From positions 32,867,938-32,931,937 of the forward strand of contig JAGTTD010000001.1 in the NCBI GenBank assembly GCA_018398585.1: a stretch of 64,000 nucleotides of DNA, written 5' to 3'. The DNA comes from Simmondsia chinensis (taxonomy: Eukaryota; Streptophyta; Magnoliopsida; Caryophyllales; Simmondsiaceae). Position 1 is the stretch's first letter; every line of letters begins with the position of its first letter. Both the position numbers and the translations under genes were made by a program. Below are positions 35,001-47,000 of this stretch, one piece after another. A model generated the notes under the pieces. It made no database searches. It was not told the origin of the DNA and worked only from the letters and a program-made list of their open reading frames with translations.

Positions 35001-38000
35001 GTTGGACACAGCTGAGGGAGCTAGGGACCTCTATAGAATTGCGAAAGCAAGAGAGAGGAGGACTAGAGACTTGAACCAAGTTAGGTGCATAAAGGGGGCA
35101 GATGGACAAGTACTAGTGGACGAGCAACAAACTAAGACTATGTGAAAATCCTACTTCCATGATCTGTTCAGTGAAAAGGGAGATACAGATACATCCCCTG
35201 GAGTACTACAAGCACCGGAGGAGCACGGGACCTACTGCTACTACACCAGAATTAGACCCGAAGAAGTTAGGGAAGCATTGAAGAAGATGGGCAGGGGTAA
35301 AGCAGTCAGCCCAGATGATATTCCCATTGAGGCATGGAAATGCACTGAAGAAATGGGTATCAGATGGCTGACCAAATTATTCAACCAAATTCTCAAAGGG
35401 AAGAACATGTTTGATGAATGGCGGAAGAGTACATTGGTTCCCTTGTATAAGAACAAATGCGACATTCAGAGTTGCGCCAACTACAGAGGAATCAAACTAA
35501 TGACCCACACTCTGAAGCTTTGGGAGCGGGTTATAGAAAGAAGACTTTGACAACGAGCATAGGTCTCAGAGAATCAATTTGGATTTATGACAGGCAGGTC
35601 GACGATAGAAGCAATCCATCTCTTGAGGAGGTTCATAGAGTACTACAGAGATAGACAAAAGGACCCGCACATGATTTTTATTGATTTGGAGAAGGTATAT
35701 GATAGAGTATTGAGAGAGGTCCTATGGAGGGCCTTAGAGGGGAAAGGCATCCCACAGCCCTATATACGTATCATCAAAGATATGTATGAAGACGCCCAAA
35801 CTAATGTGTACACAACGAAAGGGGAAACGTACACTTTTCCCATTGCAGTTGGGGTACACCAAGGATCAGCCTTGAGTCCCTTTCTGTTCATTTTGGTTAT
35901 GGACGAGCTCACTAGGCACATCCAGGGGGACATGCCTTAGTGCATGCTCTTCGCGGACGATACAGCCCTGGTGGGAAAATCTAAGGAGGAGGTGAATGAA
36001 AAACTAGAACTTTGGAGGATGGCCTTAGAATCGAAAGGTCTAAGACTTAGTAGATCTAAGACTGAGTATTTGGAACTCAAGTTCTGCACCTCTACCATGC
36101 AAAGCACAGAAGTCGTCAAGATTGGATCATAGTGCGTACCACATAAAGTGTGCTTTAAATACTTGGGATCCATGGTGCAACAAGACGGTGAAGTGGACGC
36201 AGATGTCAACAACAGGATTAAAGTGGGTTGGCATAAATGGAGGATGGCCTCTGTGATACTATGCGATAAGAAATTCTCGTTAAAGTTAAAGGGTAAATAC
36301 TATAAGACGATAGTGAGACTGGCTATGTCCTACGGGGTAGAGTGTTGGCCAGTTAAGTGTCATCACACGCAAAAGCTGAAGGTAGCGAAGATAAGGATGT
36401 TGAGATGGATGTGTGGACACACAAGAAAGGACATGATCAAAAATGACGTTGTAAGAAGTAAATTAGGCATCGGTCCAATAGAGGATAAGTTGAAGGAGCA
36501 ATGTCTAAGGTGGTCTGGGCATGTTAGGAGCAGACCCACCACTACCCCCTTAAGGAGATGCGAACAACTCCATATTACAGAAGGGAAGAGAGGGAGAGGC
36601 CGGCCAAAGAAGCATTGGATGGAGACAATTCTATAAGACCTCGCCTATTTCAACCTAAATGAAGAGATGGCCCTAGTTAGAGCTTAGTGGAGGACTAGTA
36701 TAGGGGGTAACTGATATAGCTGTGTAGGAGCACCGAGCACTCGTAAGCTAGCTCTAGTACCACGAGGCTGCTCATATGTCTGTTTGTATATACGCGGTAC
36801 TGGCGTCCTAGGATCTGTTGCCCTGGGATGTATTGCTACTCGTTGCTGATACTTTCTATACTCTCTCTCTCTCTCTCTCTACCTTCGCTTTCTCTCCCTC
36901 TCTCCATATACTCTATATATGCTATATTCTCTCTATATGTTTGCATTGTGTCGTATGTAAGATCTTTTCCATAGATGCTTGCTTGTTGGCTTTATCTTTG
37001 GCTCTTGTTGCTATGCTCCCATGCTCACATGTTTACTTGATTATATGATTATATGCTTATATGCTTCCTTGTTTATTTGTTTACTTGCTTACATACATAT
37101 TTGCTTAGCATGATATCTATATTATACTTTACATGCTCTCCTTACAGGCGCTTCAGAACTATCATCTATCTATCAGGTTGTGGGTCCTCGGAAACAGTCT
37201 CTTGTCAGGGTCTCACCCTGATGGAGTAAGGCTGCATACATCCTACCCCCCCCCCCCCCCCCCCCCCCCCCGCGACCCTGCGCAAGCAGGAGCCCTTGAG
37301 GCACTGGGATTGTTGTTGTTTTTGTTTGTGGGCAAAATAGTCAAAAAAAAGTTGTTTGGGGGCAAAGTAAAAAATTTTCAAAAGTTAGGGGGTTTTGTGA
37401 GTGGTTTTATTTGTGAGGAGGGTTTTTTGTCATTGAAGTAACAGTCAGGGGGGTTTTCTGTAATTTACTCAAAAACTTATTTCACCTTTAACTACTAGAC
37501 TAAAAAATCAATTCCTCAAGGCACTAATGTGTGATTACCCAAAAAAGCCTAAGCAAATCTTTACAATAACCGCTTCTATGATTAACTATCCTGCTTAGCA
37601 AGATATTTATGAACGAAATGCACGCAGTGCCTGATATCTCCAACTGCCTGATAGTATCAACCCGTCACTCATGCATATTATGCCTCATGTTTCAGAAAAT
37701 AATACTCATGTGGGCAAATTTAAGTATCTGACTGAATGCCCACTGCGAAAGGTAAAAAAGAATAATTTTAATTTAAAAAAAGTTGTTTTCCTCTCACAAA
37801 GTATGCGAATTGAATATGTTCTTAAGTACATATGTATTACTCGTACTTTAAAGGGTGAACATAAGAAAGCATAGCACAAAAGCACATTGTTCTATTGCTT
37901 GAAACTAAAGTGATCCTGTTAACTTTTATTTTCATCTAAAAGCTCCCAAGCTAACAGTTTTATTGCAATCCCAATCCAACTTTTTTCAACTCCACCGAAA

Positions 38001-41000
38001 TAACTGGTACATTACGTGTGATGCATGGTCTTATTTAAGCTCATCAAGTGATATGCACGAAAATATGTTCGCCAATAGAGGCGAAAATTTGAATAGAATC
38101 ATAGGGGGTTGATATAGGTCCCTTTAATTTCAAGCAATAGTGCATGGCATCTCTAGTGTTTCTTTCATAGAAAACGAGTTATCGACTATTACTACGATAT
38201 AAGGATGTCAAGAGTACATACCTTGTCCCGCAAGTAAAGCAAGTAGCACAGTGCCCACAAGGGAGGAAGAAGCAATCTCTAGGAGCATCAAAACATATAA
38301 CACAAAGTTGCCTGGGTGGCTTCCCTTCTGTGAGACCCTCTTCCAAGGATTCTTCAACATCTTCATCATTTAGAGATGCAGAGTCATAAGACGAACCCAA
38401 GCTCGAAACATCGTCGTCCTTCCGAGAAAGCAGGGGAGTTCTCTCAGGTCCCAACTCTCCAGCTTGGACTCCTGTCCCATCTTCATTGTTACATCCAGAC
38501 TTATTCAAGAAGTTGAAGCCGAATAACATAAGCATAGTCATCCCTCCTACTTCAAGGAATATAGCTAAGTTAGGAACTAAAGCTCAGAAAATTAAAATTT
38601 CTTTCAGCAAAAAATGTACAGTTTGAGATATCTTTCCTCTTAAGGATCAACCAACTAAAATACTTTGAATTCCTCTGTGCAACTTTTGCTTTGGTAGGTT
38701 ATGACTCCTTTGCCAACAAGTCTATTGTGCAATGGAACACCAGTTAAGATTGAGGCCCTAGGGTAAGAAGACTTGGGTTCAGTTGACCCAATCTTGCTTA
38801 CCTACTTAAAACAAGGCTTTAACTCCTCAAAAAATCTTCAACCATATGATAAATACAATAATGTAAATAATAGCCATTGTAAATTGGATTGCTAGGTGAC
38901 ATGACTGTCACAACATATCATATAACACCTTACTTCCACAACAGCATAATTGTAACCTTGACCATAACATGATCGCAGAACACAATTAGTTCATGCGGCT
39001 CAAACACAAGAATAAAGGGAGGGGAAAAAAAAAAAAAAAGAATTCCATGCCAATAGAATTCACAGAGCTCAGTCCAAAAGCTTCGAATCAACAAATCAAT
39101 CATTGCACAGAAAAAGATCTAGAGGTTTAGATGCTAGTATCCATGCATATTGACAAATTATGACAAACGATAATATTCAGAACATGTAGCATTTCCTTCG
39201 GTAGGGATTTATCTCTAGTTTACATATTGAGAAGGTATCAACATTTTTGCCGGTTATGTCCTTGGTACATAATACTTAGGGATTAAGGAGCTTCTCCATA
39301 TGTTACCACTATTTTTGCACAACTGTCATCATTTGAAATTGTCTATCAAATTACAAAACCTTCCTTTCAACAGAGGAAATAAGGAAGGGGGGGGGGGGAC
39401 GTAATTCACATTCTAAGAATGAGGCGAGGTTATACCTATTCCAAGGAAATATGTGATCCATCGTGGCTCATAGGAAAGTTTGACGTACAATTTCTCACTC
39501 TGATAGCCCTGCAAGAACATGGAACAGGTCATGAAAATTTGAATTGCCAAACATCACGAGTAGCATTCAAGGGATGTATAATGACAAAAGTTAGGGATGG
39601 CAATGGGGCGGGTAAAACCCGTTACTTGCAAGTATGGGTATAAATGAGGTGATAGCAGGTACGGGCTTGGTGTACCCGCACCATACCCACCATGGGTATG
39701 GGGCAGGTATGGGCAGCCGTATACCCACCATACCTACTCCATTTTGTATCTAATTGATTTTCAAATTTAAAAAAAAAAGTGCTTAAATTAAATCACCTAA
39801 ATTATTTATTACAGTTATAACAAAATATAATTAAATTCTCAAAAATATTATTAAATAATTAATATAGACGATTATGGATAGTTGTCTGGTACCGATATTA
39901 GGGCGGGTATGGGGTGAATGGCTATCCCTTGGATACCCGGGATAATGGGGCAGGTATGGACATGGGTTTGTACCTGCCAAAATGGGTATCCACTTATATG
40001 TGTAGCGGGCGAGTAATGGGGTGGGTATGGGTATGGATTTAGGTGGCAGGTATAGGTATGGAGGAGGCACCCTCGTACCCACCCTGCCCCATTGCCATCC
40101 CTAACAGAAGCCAATATCTGTCATGGAAATGGAAAGATCACATGATTTGCCTTCCATGATCATTTGATAAAGTGAAATTTACGAACATTGTCACAGAAAA
40201 CAAAAAAAAGCTCTCCATCAGACTAATCACTACTCTATGCTGTATTGCTATGGTAGGCTACATATTGCTTCTTTCCTTTTCTTAAGCGATTCGCTAGAAT
40301 ACCATCCAGAAGGAATTCCTCTTTCTCACTTTGAACTAAGGCTCAATTTGGTTGTCAGATGCCCTCATTGATCACATTTCTATTATTTTCTTACATGAAT
40401 GATTAGCAAACCTAAGGAGAAAAAAATTTTTTCCCCATGAAGGAGAAATTAACCTCCTCTTAGGAAAGGAGGAAGACATTTTCCTTTACAAGGGATAAGA
40501 AATTTTGATTATGTTTGTACGTCCTTAATCTCTTCTAAACATCAAATGCACCAAATATGAACCCCATATAAATTTATACAATGAAATTGATTTTTTGAAA
40601 CTACAAAAGAACAATATTTTGATGAACAAAATATTTTTAGTTAAAAGGCATTTGAGGAGAAAAATATTTTGGAAGGTAAAAGGTCTTCCCTCCAAGCAAA
40701 CGGGGCCAAAATATAGTGATTTTGGATGTCAGCCTCGACTAAGCTTCGCAACTGCATACTATATGTTTGATTTGAGGTAGCTGGCAAGAAAAAACATATG
40801 TCGTATTCCATATAAAAAAGGGAGGGTATATTGGTGTTAGAGTATCACCTCTTGTGGACCAGGAGAGGTCAAGACAGCAGCATTTCCCCTTGGGAAAAGC
40901 ATCTTTAATCTACATTCCGATTGAGTCAAATCGCACTTGTAATATGCACCTGTTGTGTCATAGATGGAAGATCTTATCTGGAAGTTTAACTGCACCTGTT

Positions 41001-44000
41001 CATCAAAATAACTTAAATCTTCCCTCTGTGAGCTCTTCAATTTAAAACTAAAAAAAAAAAAAAAAGAAAAACGAATGAAGTAATGCAGGGTGTCTGAATT
41101 TAATGGTGCTAACAATTTCAACTAGCATTGATACCATGTCTTATTGTCTACTAAGAACTTTCTTCTAACACTCACTCTACATACACGTAGATGATATCTA
41201 ATGTTTAATTTGCATCTTCATACAGGTGGTGCAATTGGTCCCTCTATTCTTCCTTTTATGTTTAATACTTGTGGTTAAGCATTAGCAATGCAAGAGGCAG
41301 AGGCATCAATCTTTTGGACCTTCAATCTATGAGCTCAAAGCAGGGTGAAAATGAGGCGAGTTGGCTCAGTATAAAGCTTGTATAGCTAAATGAGCCGAGC
41401 CGGAGCCTAGTAAAGCTTGGGCTCGTGAGTTCATGAGCCTAAACGAGTCTAATTAAAAAAACAATAAAATCTATATTTATTTGAAGTTCAACCTAAAGAT
41501 GTTCAGATTCATTTAAATACTTCAAATTATAGACCACACACATTTTGAACCTAAAAGCCATGCCATTTAGCTGTTGCATACGTTATCAAATGAATTCCAA
41601 ATTTCCAATATCCAGCAATGATTCTGCAACTTCATCATCATAATTCATAATTTCCAAATAATAAAATCTATCATTTCTCATTGTTCTTTCTATCCTCCTT
41701 TAGCTTCTTCTTTATGTTTTTTCTCCTTTTGCCTCTGTCATCATCTTCTTTATGGGGTGGGGTGGGGGGATCAGTTTCTTGAGTTAGCCTTCATCCACGT
41801 AATTATTAGAAAAACATTTGTTGTAATTTAAATTTTGGGTAGTATCAAGCCAATCGTGCTAAAATTAAAACCAAGGTAGAGGAGCTTGAGTAGAACGAGC
41901 CCATAGCAAGCTAAGCTTGAGCCCAATGCAATCCAAGTTTCAGCCCATTATTTCTAGGCTTTCCGAGCTTCACACCTTGGGAACCGGGGGCTCTCTTGAC
42001 TTAGCCTTCATCCATGAAATTATCAGAAAAACATTTTTTTAATTTAAATTTTGGGTAGTATCAAGCTAATCATGCTAAAATTAAAAATCAAGGAGGACAG
42101 ACTCGAGTGGAATGAGCCCGAGCCCAAGCTCAAGCCCAAGGCAAACCAAGCTTGAGCCCATTATTTCTAGGCTTGCCGAGCTCTGAGCAGAGCTTCGCTC
42201 CTTGGGAACTAGGGCTCATCTCGGCTCATTTACACCCATTTCCCTTAGATGGGATACTCATTAAAAAAGAGTACTCATAAGAAATAAAAAGCTTATTACT
42301 GCTATATTGGATCCAGATTAAATCACCCAAAAGTCCGCTAAATGCAAAGTTATAGAATAGGTGGCCTTTGGACTTGACCAAAAGACAGTTAAAAAAACAA
42401 ATTAGCTTCCACCATCAAGTGGCAATTAAGAAACCCCGGGTCCTGCCTGCCGTGTTCAAGATTACGAGGTTGACACCTAGCATGACTCAAACTCATTGAG
42501 TCCCGTTCGAGGTAGGAAAAGTAATGGCTTACAGTTCACACAATTCCAGTCGTTATTAGCACTGTCAACAGACGATTTCTGTGAAGAATAGTCGTCAGAC
42601 AACTAAATTAAAAGTGTCAAATCAGTATGCTCCCATAATGTTTCCACCATTCAGATTGGTATTGAAAGATAAAAAGGAGGATCCAAATCATTTGGATGGC
42701 TAGGGGGCCATTTATTGTGTTTAAAAGGATAAGGCTTTCCCCCTTTCTTGAAGGATCCTCATCAATATCTGAAAAAGAACCAACTTGGTGATGTCTTTAG
42801 TTCTTCAGTCGAAAATAACATCAGTTTGCTCAATACAATGCTTATACCAAAATACATAGACACCATTTTTTTGGTGCATATCAGGGTAGTTTGGCCTCCT
42901 AAAGGTCATAACCCTGGACTGTTAGTCTTAAATGCTTGATTATGTAAGCCTCCCCCTTTAGATTTCAACATTACTGACTGAAGTATTCTTTCTTCTACAT
43001 CTAAAGGAGCAAGGACTTTGATAGGAGTAGTTTTTATATGCACAATCTTCTTTGACACCCTGAAATCACGCTTTCCAAAGTTATAACTTAAGAAGCAACC
43101 AAGAATGGCACAAAATGACCACCAACATCATTGACCTGATTGAGACAAAAGAAAGCGTAGCAGCTTCTTAGCAACAAAGTTCAGTGGTTCACATATATAT
43201 GGAACTGACCTTTACATCCTCTGAGTTGAAGTTCGCCACAGCAACATAATAATCAGAGGATTTTGATATATCCTGACTGATGGTGCCACTTCCTGCGCTT
43301 AGAAGGTGCCAACAATTTTTTTTGTCATCACTGATGATGACTAAGAAACACGCCGTAAACAACTATTTGGGTTGCAGTATGCTAGCTCGCCTTCCAGTCC
43401 AATAAGGAACCCAAGGAGAATCTCAAGCCTAAGAAATTCTCAAACTAAGATGATGAGATGGGAACAAAAACCAAATAGAAAATATTTTCCTTCTAGAAAA
43501 TTTTGTTCATGAAAATTTTTCAATAATTGAAAAAATTACTTTCTTAAATTTTGTTGTATTATTATGTTAAAAGAATTTCATTGCATAAGGTTGTAGGGTT
43601 TTGAATTTGACCCATTTAAAGTTAGGCGAGATTGAGAATATGAAATTCATGGTAGAAAGGTTTTCTCTTCTATAAAGGAGACTATCTTCCTTTTTTTCTT
43701 GAAAGGACGTCATCTTCACCTCTATAGAGGAAGATGGTTCCTCCTCCATGTAAAAACATAATTGAAATATGATGTAAGAAGGCTATCCAAACAAGAGGGA
43801 GCTTAAATGACTTGCAAATTAAACCACTTTACATTACTTCTTGAGACACATAACGAGTTTACTTAGCTTCTATTGCTTGGACAGTTTTCCCAGCTAGAAC
43901 CATTAGTTGGACATGGTGTTCAACTTGAGCCATTGCCCGAAATGGCATGGAAAAAAAAAAAAAACAATTTTCAAAATGACATATTTTAAAAAGTATTTTC

Positions 44001-47000
44001 CAATATGACACGTGGCAAAAAGGTAATTTAATAAATTAAAATTTTCATTTTCAAAAAGCACAGCAGCTTTATTTGAAAATTTGGGGGCTGACACAAAGTC
44101 AGGCTCTGCACTGTACGGAGCCTGACATCTTGTGTCAGGCTTGAAGGGTAACATATATATTTTTTTAATTTAATTTTTAAAAATTAAATTAGTAATTAAA
44201 TTAAATATATTAATTATAAAATTATTATTATGTTATATTTAACTTTATAATATATATTTTAATTAAATTACGTATATAATTTATAGTAATTTTTTAAATT
44301 AAATAATTTATCAAATATTAAATTATATTATCTATACATAATTTTATAATTTAATTATTATTAGATTTATGTATTAATAGTCATTTCTTCATATATTATT
44401 TAACATAAATTATGATATTTAAAAAACAGTAATATTAAATTTGAAAACTGATACTTTGCAATTTGTAGTTATATACATTGCCCTCCCAAATTGGCAGAGC
44501 TCCTTTGTTGGCCCTGTAAGTATAGCTTTTTAAATATCATAATTCATGGTAAATAATATATGAAGAAATGACTATTATTACATAGATCTAATAATAATTA
44601 AATTACAAAATTATGTATAGATAATATAATTTAATATTTGATAAATAACTTAATTTAAATAATTACTATAAATTATATACATAATTTAATTAAAATATAT
44701 ATTATAAAGTTAAATATGACATAATAATAATTTTATAATTAATATATTTAATTTAATTACTAATTTAATTTTTAAAAAAATTAAATTAAAATATATATAT
44801 ATTTTACATTAGGAGCCTGACACTACAGCGCAGGGCCTGATACAAAATTTTCAAAGCGGCTAATCAAGTTTTTTTTTGAAAATAAAATTTTAATTTATTA
44901 AATTACCTTTTTGCCAGGTAGATGCCATATTGAAAAATATTTTTAAAAATATATCATTTTGAAAAATATTTTTAAAATTATGTCATTTTAGAAAATTTTT
45001 TTTTTTTCAAGTTATTTCGGGCAACGGCTCGTTCAACTTCCCATGGAGGCACAATAACATACTGCATCACATGAGTCATGTCAGTATTTGTGTGCTTGTG
45101 CTTTTCCAACTTACCATATACAATATTCCAAGATAATGTGGTATTGGGATATGAACAGTCCTCAAGCCATTGAGCCATTCCTTCATAACCTGAAACATAA
45201 TAACGTCAGCATTAAGGAAAGTTTCTGTTTTCCACTCTCTCAATCTTTTGCCGCCCTCCCTTGACTCAATATTATAATGATATATAGTTTTCAAAATTAC
45301 CAATTTTTCAGATGGGGATACTAACCATATAAAATATAATAAATATGATATAGCCGGACTTCAATACATAAGACATGATCATTACTAATGGTAAGGGAAC
45401 CAACTTCTTCAAATAATTAATGTTTGTGTCATCAGATCATCTGAAATGGATATTAGTGGGCCCAAACTCGACAGTGATACTATCATACAGAACATTGCAT
45501 TATGGACAAAATATACTTTGTCAAACTAACTCTTAAAATTACTACAAAAAGAAAAATCATAAACATGCTGTTGTGGATGAGATTTTCCTTGAGCAATTTT
45601 TGCTACCTGTCTGGAAGTGTTAATAGAGTTCGATTGCACGTTTGGATGAAGAGGGAAATGATAAATTAACTTCCTATGGGAACAGATCCTTGTGTCCCTC
45701 ACCCTAAAGGCAAAACCTTCATAATTGTGCTGTTTCTCTGTAAGTGCACCCGGATGCATGCTCATACCAATTGTCAAAAAGTATGTTGGCTATCATGGGA
45801 CATTGAAAATTAACCAATATAATGGTATATAATACCACTTTCAGTACCAAAACCCTCGTATTTTTCAGATGATCCAGAGTATGTGTAAGTTTATATGAAG
45901 AATACTTCATTAACAAACCAGCTCTTAGTTTTATATTCACTCAACTAAACAATGGGAATAATAAAGCAACATTAAGGAGAACGCCTTCAATGCAGAAAAA
46001 AATGTGATAACATATCCTGCTAAATAGTACATTACCAGATGTAGCTTGTCCAACTAGCATTATTACATTGAAGTAGGTAGCTAAGTGTCACGGGCCGCTT
46101 TTGGCTGACACTGTCCCGGGTGCTCAATAAGCAACATATGCCATATGGGGTCTCCGAAGCCTGTCCGGTACTAACGCATATGTGTTGAATTCAGGTACGT
46201 CCCGTGGTCTGCCGTGTATTTCGTCTCTTGATGGCTCATATTGCTGCTTGTTGACCCATGGGAGTAGGCTGGCCCGGCCCTAGCCTCGGGGCTCGGGCGC
46301 CGCACGGGTGATCTACGTTCAGCCTGTGACAAATGGTATAAAAGCAGGGCTCATGACACAAGAGTGAGCAGCCGTCTTGGTAGCAGGATTTGTCCGAGTT
46401 GGGGGACACTCCCAAGGTGATGGGAGTTGCCTGCGTCCCTAGTGCGTCAAGCGAGTTGATCTGCGTATACCTCCCTGCGGGGAGCACTCGTTGGTGGTTG
46501 AGTGGCTCGCGTTTCCGGGTGTAGCGGAGGCGCACCATGTTGTTGTGGTGTGGTCAAGGTTGCTGACTGTGAGGCTGGCTTGCTACGTGAAGATTGGGCC
46601 AACCCTTGGGATGAAGAGCAATGACGCTCGAAGAGCTGTGTCAACAAGCGTTGTGAGAACGAGGCGTGTACGTGGTGTGCTATGGTGCGTGGAGCTGGCA
46701 GGTGGTGCTTTGAGCACGCTGCTTGTCGTTGAGTGTGTGTCGATAGCATGGAAGTGTCACGCGGGAGGGGGCGACGATGATGTTGCCCTATGACCAACCA
46801 GGATTGCTAGAGATGCAGGGAAGCGACGATGGGCAGTCACCCGCAACGAGGACGTTTGCGGATTTAGGTGGGGGAGAGTGTCACTGGCCGCTTTTGGCTG
46901 ACACTGTCCCGGGTGCTCAATAAGCAACATATGCCATATGGGATCTTCGAAGCCTGTCCGGTGCTAACGCATATGTGTTGAATTCAGGTACGTCCCGTGG

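Larger units (their letters stand above)
33780..37329 (+). mobile_element. near-complete RTE-clade LINE
   Basis: 3.55 kb, from GTTGGGGAAGAGAC to a (TTG)n tail, flanked by the 9-bp duplication GGGCAAAAT (33771-33779 and 37330-37338). Contains one endonuclease-RT frame and a 3' UTR with CT repeats and a C26 run. The 3' end is the parent sequence type of the fragments at 9672, 12169, 47780 and 50586. Confidence 0.92.
33413..37470. mobile_element. Mutator-type MITE with long TIRs, split by an RTE
   Basis: Inverted repeats of about 150 bp: GAGTAAATTATAGAAAATCC at the left and GAGTAAATTACAGAAAACCC read inward from the right, each followed by CTCACAAATAA and CACTCACAAAACCCCCT. Flanks form a 9-bp duplication with one mismatch, AAAAAATTA / AAAAACTTA. 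Without the RTE insert the MITE is about 0.5 kb. Confidence 0.88.
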
